DNA from: Oscillospiraceae bacterium
Lineage (GTDB): Bacteria; Bacillota; Clostridia; Oscillospirales; Oscillospiraceae
Reading direction: 5' to 3'
Assembly: GCA_031261245.1 (NCBI GenBank)
Contig: JAISKU010000053.1
Span: 1 to 7,567, forward strand
Length of the DNA: 7,567 bases
Under the pieces are notes generated by a model. The model worked only from the letters and a program-made list of their open reading frames with translations, ran no database searches and was not told the origin of the DNA. This document shows, one piece after another, positions 1 to 6,158 of this stretch (within the stretch, counting starts at the first letter, position 1; each line of letters opens with the position of its first letter). Both the position numbers and the translations under genes were made by a program.

Positions 1-6
1 AACTGA

Positions 7-1527
7 TTGAAAGCACCTGTGGCACTGATAATAATGGACGGCTTCGGGCTCGCGCCCGCGTCGCCGTCGAACGCGATTTCCCTCGCAAAAACGCCGGAGC
101 TCGACGCGCTTTTCGCCGAAAATCCGCACACGGAGCTGGGCGCGTCAGGCGAGGACGTCGGATTGCCGGACGGACAGATAGGCAACAGCGAGGTCGGCCA
201 CACGAACATCGGCGCGGGGCGAATCGTGTATCAGGAGCTCACGCGCATAAACCGCGAGATACGCCTCGGCGCGTTTTTTGAAAATCCGGTGCTCTCGCGC
301 GCCGTGTCGTCGTGCAAAAGCGACGGCGGCGCGCTGCACCTGCTCGGACTCCTCTCCCCCGGCGGCGTGCACAGCCACGTCTCGCACCTTGAGGCGCTGC
401 TGGAGCTCGCAAAAAGCCACGGTCTGCAAAACGTGTATATACACTGCATTACGGACGGGCGCGACGTGCCGCCGTGCTCCGCCTCCGGATATATTTCCGC
501 GCTCGGGGACACGCTGGCGCGCATCGGAACCGGCAAAATCGCAACCGTCATGGGGCGCTTTTACGCCATGGACCGCGACAGGCGCTGGGAGCGCGTGGAG
601 CGCGCGTACAACGCGCTCGTCCTCGGTGAGGGCGTATTCAACCCCGACGCACTCGCGGCCGTCGGGCAGTCCTACGCCTCCGGCGTCACAGATGAGTTTA
701 TTGAGCCCGTCGTCTGCGACAGGGACGGTCTGATAAAGCCCGGCGACACGGTGATTTTCTACAATTTCCGCCCCGACAGGGCTCGCGAGCTCACGCGCGC
801 GCTCGTCGATCCCGATTTCACGGGTTTCCCGCGCAAACGCGGCTTCTTTCCGCTGCGCTACGTGTGCATGACGCGCTATGACGAGGCGATGCCGAACGTC
901 GAGGTCGCCTATCCGCCCGACGAGGTGCGCGATACGTTCGGCGAGGTGATCGCCTCCCTCGGCCTGACGCAGTTCCGCACCGCGGAGACGGAGAAATACG
1001 CTCACGTGACGTTTTTCCTGAACGGCGGCACCGAGGACGTGAATCCCGGCGAGGACAGGCTGCTCGTCCCCTCGCCCAAGGAGTTCGCGACATACGACCT
1101 CATACCGCAGATGAGCGCGCGCGCCGTCGCGGATGCCGCGATCCACCGCATAAAAAGCGGAGCCTGCGACGTCGCGGTGATCAACTTCGCCAACTGCGAC
1201 ATGGTCGGACACACGGGCGTGCTCGCCGCCGCGATCAGCGCGGTCGAGACGGTGGACGCGTGCGTCGGCGACGTGGTGCGCGCTGTGCGCGAGGCCGGCG
1301 GCGTCGCGGCGATAACTGCCGACCACGGCAACGCGGAGCAGATGCTCGCCGACGACGGCGTAACTCCGCACACCGCGCACACGACGAACCCCGTGCCGTT
1401 TATCCTCGTCGGAGTGCGGGCGAAGCTGCGTCCCGGCGGGCGGCTGTGCGACATCGCGCCGACGCTGCTCGATATAATGGGCATAGAAAAACCAACGGTT
1501 ATGACAGGTAAAAGCCTGATAATATAA
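7..1527 (+). CDS. gpmI: 2,3-bisphosphoglycerate-independent phosphoglycerate mutase
   Basis: Interconverts 3-phosphoglycerate and 2-phosphoglycerate in cytosolic glycolysis/gluconeogenesis using a phosphoserine intermediate and two metal ions (normally Mn2+). The 506-residue product has the usual family length. Visible motifs: MDGFG with metal ligand D11; GNSEVGH with the catalytic serine at S61; H122 in GGVHSH; DGRD at 150-153; NFRPDRARELT; EKYAHVTFFLNGG; CDMVGHTG with D398 and H402; TADHGNAE with D439 and H440; and AHTTNPVPF with H458. Both the alkaline-phosphatase-like catalytic domain and the inserted phosphotransfer domain are therefore intact. The start is TTG at position 7: an in-frame TGA at 4-6 blocks any longer reading, and the conserved VALIIMDGFG strand begins at residue 5, so the only other option, GTG at 19, would trim it closely. 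The ribosome site lies outside the window. The TGA at 4-6 may be the stop of a preceding gene, but this cannot be confirmed. Eno follows after 20 bp. Confidence 0.97.
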   Translation: MKAPVALIIMDGFGLAPASPSNAISLAKTPELDALFAENPHTELGASGEDVGLPDGQIGNSEVGHTNIGAGRIVYQELTRINREIRLGAFFENPVLSRAVSSCKSDGGALHLLGLLSPGGVHSHVSHLEALLELAKSHGLQNVYIHCITDGRDVPPCSASGYISALGDTLARIGTGKIATVMGRFYAMDRDRRWERVERAYNALVLGEGVFNPDALAAVGQSYASGVTDEFIEPVVCDRDGLIKPGDTVIFYNFRPDRARELTRALVDPDFTGFPRKRGFFPLRYVCMTRYDEAMPNVEVAYPPDEVRDTFGEVIASLGLTQFRTAETEKYAHVTFFLNGGTEDVNPGEDRLLVPSPKEFATYDLIPQMSARAVADAAIHRIKSGACDVAVINFANCDMVGHTGVLAAAISAVETVDACVGDVVRAVREAGGVAAITADHGNAEQMLADDGVTPHTAHTTNPVPFILVGVRAKLRPGGRLCDIAPTLLDIMGIEKPTVMTGKSLII

Positions 1528-1535
1528 CAACTTTC

Positions 1536-1540
1536 GGAGG
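1536..1540 (+). promoter_or_regulatory. Ribosome binding site of eno
   Basis: GGAGG lies 7 bases before the ATG at 1548 and 8 bases after the gpmI stop. It is a full-strength Shine-Dalgarno site and fixes the enolase start. Its presence suggests enolase is translated independently and strongly, in contrast to the TTG start of gpmI. Confidence 0.85.
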
Positions 1541-1547
1541 TTGTACC

Positions 1548-2834
1548 ATGCGTAAATATTTAGCGATTGAGAACGTTTACGGACGCGAAATTCTCGATTC
1601 CCGCGGCAACCCGACAGTCGAGGTGGAGGTCACTCTGTCCGACGGGACGACGGGGCGCGCGGCGGTGCCGTCCGGCGCCTCCACGGGGAAATTCGAGGCG
1701 GTCGAGCTGCGCGACGGCGACAAAAAGCGCTATCTCGGCAAGGGCGTTCTGAAGGCCGTCGCGAACGTGAACGACAGCATCGCCGGCACGCTTATCGGCT
1801 CAAACTCGCTGGAGCAGCGCGAGATTGACACCCTCCTTATCGAGCTCGACGGCACGCCGAACAAGTCCCGCCTCGGCGCGAACGCGATTCTCGGCGCGTC
1901 GCTCGCGACGGCGAGGGCCTCCGCCGAGGCGCTCGGACTGCCGCTTTACCAGTATATAGGCGGCGCGGGCGCGCGCACCCTCCCCGTGCCGATGTGCAAC
2001 ATCCTCAACGGCGGCGCGCACGCGGACAACAGCGTGGACATTCAGGAATTTATGATTATGCCCGTCGCCGCGCCGAGCTTCCGCGAGGCTATCCGCATGA
2101 CCTCGGAGGTGTTCCACGCGCTCAAAAAGGTAGTGCCGTCCTCCGGCGTCGGCGACGAGGGCGGGTACGCCCCGAACCTCGACAACGACGAGGACGCGCT
2201 GAAAGCTCTCATGGAGGCCATCAACGTTGCCGGCTACAAGCCCGGCGAGGACTTCATGATTGCCCTCGACCCTGCCGTGTCGAGCTGGTTTAACGAAAAG
2301 GACGGTCTGTACCATCTCCCCAAGCGCGGCACGGTGAAGTCGCCGCGCGAAATGGTGAACATGTGGGTCGATTTCGCGTCGCGCTACCCGATCATCTCGA
2401 TTGAGGACGGCATGGCGGAGGAGGACTGGGACGGCTGGAAGCTGCTGACCGACGTGCTCGGCAAAAGGCTTCAGATCGTCGGCGACGACCTGTTCACCAC
2501 GAACGCGCAGCGCCTGAGGGAGGGCATCTCGCGCGGCGTCGCGAATTCCGTCCTCATCAAGCTCAACCAGATAGGCACGCTGACGGAGACGCTCGACACC
2601 GTGAAGGTCGCCAACCGCGCGGGCTACACCGCCGTCGTGTCGCACCGCTCCGGTGAGACGGAGGACACGACTATCGCCGACATCGCCGTCGCGCTCAACG
2701 CGGGGCAAATCAAGACAGGCGCGCCGTCGCGCACGGACAGGGTCGCGAAGTACAACCAACTGCTCCGCATCGAGGAGGGGCTCGGCGACGCGGCGTGCTA
2801 CCCCGGCCGCAACGCGTTTTTTAATTTGAAATAA
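1548..2834 (+). CDS. eno: Enolase (phosphopyruvate hydratase)
   Basis: Dehydrates 2-phosphoglycerate to phosphoenolpyruvate, using Mg2+. The product has 428 residues, close to the usual 430. The N-terminal domain contains the flexible loop SGASTG (42-47). The barrel domain carries H158 in GGAHADN, E167 in QEF, catalytic E204 in GVGDEGG, Mg ligands D241, E286 (SIEDGM) and D313 (VGDD), catalytic K338 in LIKLNQIGTLTET, the SHRSGETED loop (365-373) and K389 in QIKTGAPSRTDR. All catalytic positions are present. It is the second gene of the cluster, 20 bp after gpmI, and ends 13 bp before a carbonic anhydrase gene. No internal promoter is evident, so co-transcription with gpmI is likely. In many bacteria enolase also joins the RNA degradosome, but nothing here shows this. 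Confidence 0.98.
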   Translation: MRKYLAIENVYGREILDSRGNPTVEVEVTLSDGTTGRAAVPSGASTGKFEAVELRDGDKKRYLGKGVLKAVANVNDSIAGTLIGSNSLEQREIDTLLIELDGTPNKSRLGANAILGASLATARASAEALGLPLYQYIGGAGARTLPVPMCNILNGGAHADNSVDIQEFMIMPVAAPSFREAIRMTSEVFHALKKVVPSSGVGDEGGYAPNLDNDEDALKALMEAINVAGYKPGEDFMIALDPAVSSWFNEKDGLYHLPKRGTVKSPREMVNMWVDFASRYPIISIEDGMAEEDWDGWKLLTDVLGKRLQIVGDDLFTTNAQRLREGISRGVANSVLIKLNQIGTLTETLDTVKVANRAGYTAVVSHRSGETEDTTIADIAVALNAGQIKTGAPSRTDRVAKYNQLLRIEEGLGDAACYPGRNAFFNLK

Positions 2835-2847
2835 GGCGGTTTTTTCA

Positions 2848-3420
2848 ATGACACCTACCGAAATAATAGCCACGCTGCGCTCCGGCAACGCGGCGTACAT
2901 AGACGCAAAAACAAACCCCGGCGACGTCTCCGCCGCGCGCCGCGCGGAGCTCGCAAACGGTCAGCACCCCATCGCCGCCGTCATAACGTGCTCGGACTCG
3001 CGCGTCGTGCCGGAGCACATCTTCTCCGTCGGCCTCGGGGAGCTTTTTGTTATCCGCACCGCCGGGAACGTCGTGTCCGACTTCGAGTCCGGCTCCGCCG
3101 AGTACGCCGCCGGTCATCTCGGCGTCTCCGTCATCGTCGTCATGGGCCACACGCACTGCGGCGCCGTCGGCGTGGCGCGCGAGGGGCACGGCCACGGCGG
3201 CGGCAAGGGCGTACCGCGCGGTCTGAACGCGATCATCTCCGAGATTACGCGCGCAATCTCCGGCGCCGGCTCCGCCGCCGAGGCCGTGCGCGCGAACGTG
3301 AACAACAGCGTGAACCGCCTGCTTGAAAACCCGGAGATACTTGAGCTTCTCGACGCGGAAAAGCTCGAGATTTACCGTGCGGTGTACGATATCGACTCCG
3401 GCGCGGTCGAGTTCTTCTAA
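2848..3420 (+). CDS. Beta-class carbonic anhydrase
   Basis: Interconverts CO2 and bicarbonate; probably cytosolic, as no signal peptide is seen. The 190-residue product has the beta-class hallmarks: TCSDSR with zinc ligand C48 and the D50/R52 dyad, then GHTHCGA with zinc ligands H101 and C104 (HxxC). The strand FVIRTAGNVV (67-76) is also typical. A His/Gly-rich loop at 114-119 follows the second zinc motif. The start is supported by AAGGCGG at 2833-2839, which overlaps the eno stop codon; only 13 bp separate the genes. Its TAA stop shares one base with the ATG of the transporter downstream. The likely role, inferred from context, is supplying bicarbonate for carboxylation of PEP or pyruvate made by the upstream enzymes. 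Annotators might call it can or cynT, but the sequence does not decide a symbol. Confidence 0.93.
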   Translation: MTPTEIIATLRSGNAAYIDAKTNPGDVSAARRAELANGQHPIAAVITCSDSRVVPEHIFSVGLGELFVIRTAGNVVSDFESGSAEYAAGHLGVSVIVVMGHTHCGAVGVAREGHGHGGGKGVPRGLNAIISEITRAISGAGSAAEAVRANVNNSVNRLLENPEILELLDAEKLEIYRAVYDIDSGAVEFF

Positions 3421-4358
3421 TGGGAGAGCTGTTTTCAAACTTCATAGTCGTCGCGGGACAGGTTTTCACGCTCTTTCTGATGATGGGCGCGGGCTTTGTC
3501 CTGCGCAAACTGAAAAAGCTGTCGGATCGCGCGCTGTCCGACATGACTTTTATACTGCTGTTCGTCGTCTCGCCGTGTCTGATAGTTGACGCGATGCAGA
3601 TAGAGCGCAACGCGAACGCGCTGCGCTCCATGGGTTTCGCCGCGCTCGGCTGTGTGATTTTCTTCGCGATTGAGATCGTCGTGACGTCGTTTTTGTTCCG
3701 CAAAAAGTCCCCCGACACGCGCGACGTGCTGCGCTTCGGCTCGATGTACCCGAACGCGGGCTTCATGGGCTTCCCGCTCGTGCGCGCCGTGCTCGGGGAG
3801 AGCGCGATGCTCTCCGCGTCGGTGTTCCTCATCGTCTTTCAGCTCTTCCACTGGACGCACGGCGTCGTCCTCATGGGCGGCCGCGAAAAAGCCTCGATAA
3901 AAAGCGCACTGTTCAACCCCGGCACGCTCGGTTTCGTCGCGGGACTGCTGCTGTTCGCGCTGAACCTGCGTCTGCCGTGGCCTGTCGGGAACGCCGTCGG
4001 CTTCGTCGCCGACATCAACACGCCCATCGCGATGTTCGTAATCGGCGCGCAGATGGCCGACGCCGACATTCTGCGCCTCTTCCGCGTGCGTGAGCTCTAC
4101 GCCTCGACCGCGCTGCGCCTCGCGCTGTTCCCCGCGCTCACCGCGCTGGCGCTGCTGCCGCTCGGCTTTCCGCCGCTCGTGTACTGCGCCGTGGTGATTC
4201 TCTCCGCCGCGCCGTCCGCGGGCGTCACCTCGATGTTCGCGCAGCGCTTCGGGCGCGACACGGCGACGGCCGCGCGGCTCGTGTCGCTCGCGACGCTGCT
4301 GTCGATTCTCACGCTGCCCGTATTCGCCGCGCTCGCGCAGTGGATCGCCGCGCGGTGA
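3420..4358 (+). CDS. AEC family (auxin efflux carrier type) transporter
   Basis: Integral membrane carrier of 312 residues, probably with ten membrane segments (roughly 5-27, 41-60, 70-94, 106-126, 130-153, 165-184, 190-211, 228-249, 252-273 and 285-309). Family signatures: a short N-terminal helix ending in GFVLRKLKKLSD; PNAGFMGFPLVRAVLG (111-126), the conserved N-x-GFMG-x-PL segment; INTPIAMFVIGAQMAD (199-214); and SAAPSAGVTSMFAQRFG (262-278). Bacterial members include malonate/malate-type organic anion carriers, but the substrate cannot be read from the sequence. The start ATG overlaps the carbonic anhydrase stop as TAATG, and no good Shine-Dalgarno site precedes it, so translation is probably coupled to the upstream gene. 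Its stop lies 3 bp from the stop of a convergent regulator gene, with no hairpin and T-run between them. Confidence 0.9.
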   Translation: MGELFSNFIVVAGQVFTLFLMMGAGFVLRKLKKLSDRALSDMTFILLFVVSPCLIVDAMQIERNANALRSMGFAALGCVIFFAIEIVVTSFLFRKKSPDTRDVLRFGSMYPNAGFMGFPLVRAVLGESAMLSASVFLIVFQLFHWTHGVVLMGGREKASIKSALFNPGTLGFVAGLLLFALNLRLPWPVGNAVGFVADINTPIAMFVIGAQMADADILRLFRVRELYASTALRLALFPALTALALLPLGFPPLVYCAVVILSAAPSAGVTSMFAQRFGRDTATAARLVSLATLLSILTLPVFAALAQWIAAR

Positions 4359-4361
4359 GCG

Positions 4362-5120
4362 CTACAGCAGCCAGTACTGCGCGCCGTCGGGCGTTCTGTC
4401 CATGAAGCCGTACTCGATGAGGTACCGCCTGATGGTCACGTAGTCCCCGTACATCTCGGAAATCCGCGCGTTAACCTCGCGCTCCGTGTACTTCTCGCCC
4501 GGGGCGAACCTCGCGGCGAACACGCGCAAAATGACGACCTTTTTCTTCTCCTTCGGCGGGAAGCGCAGAAGTCTCGGCGGGTCGCCGCGGTCAAAGCACC
4601 GCGCGATTATGTCGTCCGACTCCGCCTGCGTTATCATGAACCGCTCGTCCACCTGCCGCGCGCTCTCGTGCACGGGGAGCGTCTCGTCGGCCTCCGGCTT
4701 TCTCCTCATGCCCTCCTCCATCAGCTCCTCAAGCGCCAGAAACACGCGCGCCTGCTTTGCGCGCTCCCGCAGCTTGTACCGCTGATAGCGCACCGTCGAG
4801 GCGGAGGTTCGCGTCAGCGCCGCGATCTCCTTGTCGCCCAGCCCGCCGTAAAAATACGCCATGAGCTCCTTTTGTACATCGGTTAGTCCGGTGTATTTTT
4901 TGTCCTGCGCGATAAGCGCGTCGAACGCCGAGCCGTGCTCCGCCTCGACGTGTCGCTCCGCCGCCTTTTCTGCGGTGAACATCCTGCCGTCCGCCTTGAA
5001 CACCTCCCCGTCCGGGAAACGCTCCCCGCAGAAGATGCACGCGTGACAGCCCGCCGCCGCGTCAAAACTAAATCCGCGCTTCAGCTCTTCGAGCCGCGCA
5101 TCAGAAATCTGATTATTCAT
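4362..5120 (-). CDS. Putative transcriptional regulator with HTH and DUF2087 domain
   Basis: A 252-residue protein in three parts. The N-terminus has a Cys/His cluster (C25, C28 and C31, then H57 and H62, with C28-x2-C31 and H57-x4-H62 spacing) that could bind a metal like a C2H2 finger. Residues about 78-118 (GLTDVQKELMAYFYGGLGDKEIA, then a TSASTVRYQRYKLRER recognition-helix region) resemble a LuxR/sigma-region-4 helix-turn-helix. Residues about 186-250 (FPPKEKKKVVILRVFAARF, onward to the VTIRRYLIEYGFMDR region) match the DUF2087 module, seen mainly in Bacillota and Actinomycetota proteins. The ATG is preceded by AAGGAG at 5129-5134 with 8-base spacing. It has its own promoter with repeats near the start point, suggesting autoregulation (inferred). 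Targets and ligand are unknown. It converges on the AEC transporter. Confidence 0.85.
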   Translation of the reverse strand: MNNQISDARLEELKRGFSFDAAAGCHACIFCGERFPDGEVFKADGRMFTAEKAAERHVEAEHGSAFDALIAQDKKYTGLTDVQKELMAYFYGGLGDKEIAALTRTSASTVRYQRYKLRERAKQARVFLALEELMEEGMRRKPEADETLPVHESARQVDERFMITQAESDDIIARCFDRGDPPRLLRFPPKEKKKVVILRVFAARFAPGEKYTEREVNARISEMYGDYVTIRRYLIEYGFMDRTPDGAQYWLL

Positions 5121-5128
5121 GTCATTTT

Positions 5129-5134
5129 CTCCTT
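5129..5134 (-). promoter_or_regulatory. Ribosome binding site of the DUF2087 regulator
   Basis: AAGGAG read on the minus strand, 8 bases before the ATG whose first base is 5120. An out-of-frame ATG at 5125-5123 hits TGA after two codons, so the site supports the 5120 start. Confidence 0.8.
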
Positions 5135-5135
5135 T

Positions 5136-5156
5136 TGTTTATTAATTTTATAAACA
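5136..5156 (-). promoter_or_regulatory. Operator-like inverted repeat at the regulator start point
   Basis: A perfect 7-bp inverted repeat, TGTTTAT-N7-ATAAACA, lies directly downstream of the -10 box and spans the expected start of transcription (about 5149). A bound repressor here would block initiation. A role as operator is inferred from position only; the region is AT-rich, so some symmetry is expected by chance. Confidence 0.4.
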
Positions 5157-5168
5157 TATTAACATATT
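5153..5168. repeat. Tandem 8-bp direct repeat over the -10 box
   Basis: AACATATT occurs twice back to back (5153-5160 and 5161-5168), covering the -10 element of the regulator promoter and overlapping the inverted repeat by 4 bp. It could be part of a binding site or only reflect the AT-rich promoter core. Confidence 0.5.
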
Positions 5169-5184
5169 GCTTGCGTTTTGTCAA
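5156..5184 (-). promoter_or_regulatory. Sigma70/SigA-type promoter of the DUF2087 regulator
   Basis: On the minus strand, a perfect -35 box TTGACA (5184-5179) is followed by a 17-bp spacer and a -10 box TAATAT (5161-5156). Transcription should start near 5149, giving a leader of about 30 nt with the Shine-Dalgarno site inside it. The -35 begins only 3 bp after the T-run of the upstream terminator, so the regulator is a separate transcription unit. Confidence 0.8.
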
Positions 5185-5189
5185 TACAA

Positions 5190-5230
5190 AAAAACTGCCC
5201 GGCCTCATTTTCAGAGGCCGAGCAGTTTTT
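5190..5230 (-). terminator. Intrinsic terminator of the amidohydrolase gene
   Basis: Read on the minus strand, a 17-bp stem (arms 5230-5214 and 5206-5190) with one G-T wobble and a 7-nt loop ends in a 7-T run (5194-5188). The upstream arm is made of the last codons of the amidohydrolase gene, and its TGA stop (5213-5211) lies in the loop. The hairpin also has A's and T's at its ends in the + direction, but no + strand gene runs into it. Confidence 0.88.
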
Positions 5231-6005
5231 CCGCGTTCCCGCCGAAGATGAGCGCCTTTTCGCTCTCCGCAAGCGGCAGCGCGTTCAGTCTCGCAATCTC
5301 CCTGTCCGCCGCGCTCCACGGGGAGTCCGTGCCGAACAGGATTTTATCCGCGCCGTGGTTTTTCACAATGCGCAAAAACGTCTCCGACGGGAAAAACTCA
5401 AACCCCATCGACGTGTCGAGGTATATCTCGCGCCCGACGAGGCAGCGCTCCACGTCGTCCCACTGCGCGTGCCCGCCGAGGTGCGCCGCGATCAGCACCC
5501 CGCCCCGCATCGCGTCCGCGACGGCGGCGAATTGCCTCGGGCTCGACTTAAACGGCGGCGGGTACGACGGGTCGTAGCCCGCGTGGTGCAGGATAATCAG
5601 TCCGCGGCTGAACGCGTAGTCGTAGATTTTCAGCATTTTCGGCTCGTCGAGCACGAAGTTCTGGTACTCCGCGTGGAATTTCAGCCCGCGCAGACCGAGG
5701 CTCACGACGAAGTCGATGTCGCGTTTGTAGTCGTTCGTGTGCGGGTAGATCCCGCCGAACGCGGCGATTCTGCCGCCGTCCACACTTGCCGCCCACTCGT
5801 TTAGCTTGATGAGCTGCGACTGCTTCGTGACTATCGGCTGCAAGACGGAGACGTCCACGCCGCACGCGTCCATGTATTTTATGAGGCCGCCGATGCTCAC
5901 GTCGGTCACGGGCGTGAAAATCCCGTTGTTCCCCGCGAGCAGACTTTCGAGCGCCTTTGGCGCGAGCGCGTCGGGGAACGCGTGCGCGTGGAAATCAATT
6001 ATCAT
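5211..6005 (-). CDS. Amidohydrolase family protein (Amidohydro_2, TIM-barrel metal-dependent hydrolase)
   Basis: A 264-residue TIM-barrel metalloenzyme of the amidohydrolase-2 group, which includes ACMSD-type decarboxylases and other hydrolases or lyases. Visible metal and catalytic positions: HAHAFPD at the N-terminus (H6 and H8), GLKFHAEY (107-114), LHHAG (H140/H141), AHLGG (H175) and FGTDSPW (D227). This is the HxH, His, His, Asp set of the superfamily. The ending with GGNAEKLLGL is the usual family C-terminus. No signal peptide is seen, so it is probably cytosolic. The exact substrate cannot be told. The ATG is supported by AAAGGA at 6015-6020 with 9-base spacing. It has its own promoter and a strong terminator, so it is a single-gene unit, divergent from the SGNH hydrolase gene. 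Confidence 0.9.
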   Translation of the reverse strand: MIIDFHAHAFPDALAPKALESLLAGNNGIFTPVTDVSIGGLIKYMDACGVDVSVLQPIVTKQSQLIKLNEWAASVDGGRIAAFGGIYPHTNDYKRDIDFVVSLGLRGLKFHAEYQNFVLDEPKMLKIYDYAFSRGLIILHHAGYDPSYPPPFKSSPRQFAAVADAMRGGVLIAAHLGGHAQWDDVERCLVGREIYLDTSMGFEFFPSETFLRIVKNHGADKILFGTDSPWSAADREIARLNALPLAESEKALIFGGNAEKLLGL

Positions 6006-6023
6006 CGTGAACAGTCCTTTGCG

Positions 6024-6038
6024 GAAAAATTATTTTTC
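6024..6038. promoter_or_regulatory. Palindrome at the amidohydrolase start point
   Basis: GAAAAAT-T-ATTTTTC is a perfect 7-bp inverted repeat with a single central base. It lies immediately downstream of the predicted -10 box, over the expected start of transcription (about 6032). An operator role is possible, but the sequence is low in complexity. Confidence 0.3.
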
Positions 6039-6067
6039 AGTATACAACAAAGGCAATCAGTTTACAA
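6039..6067 (-). promoter_or_regulatory. Predicted promoter of the amidohydrolase gene
   Basis: On the minus strand, TTGTAA (6067-6062, 4 of 6 consensus) is followed by a 17-bp spacer and TATACT (6044-6039, 5 of 6). This gives a leader of about 27 nt containing the AAAGGA site. Position, spacing and AT-richness support it, though the -35 box is weak. Confidence 0.6.
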
Positions 6068-6088
6068 TAAGTTTTTATTTGAGGGCGC

Positions 6089-6101
6089 CGCAAGTCTTGC
6101 G
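6089..6101. promoter_or_regulatory. Palindrome in the divergent intergenic region
   Basis: CGCAAG-T-CTTGCG is a perfect 6-bp inverted repeat with one central base. It overlaps the candidate -35 box of the SGNH hydrolase gene and lies upstream of the amidohydrolase promoter. It is shaped like a regulator site; function is unproven. Confidence 0.3.
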
Positions 6102-6125
6102 CTCACACAGTTTTCGTGATACCAT
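6097..6125 (+). promoter_or_regulatory. Candidate promoter of the SGNH hydrolase gene
   Basis: TTGCGC (6097-6102) with a 17-bp spacer and TACCAT (6120-6125), preceded by TG at 6117-6118 as in an extended -10 element. Both hexamers match the consensus only partly, so this is the best candidate in the 153-bp intergenic region rather than a firm call. Confidence 0.35.
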
Positions 6126-6158
6126 GATCTCAATAATTTCCTGAAAGCTGGCGAGACG

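Noticed and set aside
145..1530. Long minus-strand open frame (461 codons) opposite gpmI
   Set aside because: It mirrors an unmistakable gpmI, has Arg/Ala/Val/His-rich composition without family motifs, and arises because GC-rich codons give few stops on the opposite strand.
1800..2900. Long minus-strand open frame (366 codons) opposite eno
   Set aside because: Antisense to a clear enolase, with low-complexity Arg/Ala/Val composition and no recognisable domain; a by-product of base composition.
4359..4420. GC-rich short inverted repeats after the transporter stop as a terminator
   Set aside because: The possible stems are short and imperfect and no T-run follows on either strand.
5178..5804. 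Plus-strand open frame opposite the amidohydrolase gene
   Set aside because: Arg/Val/Ala-rich shadow of a gene with clear metal-binding motifs, starting inside a terminator stem.
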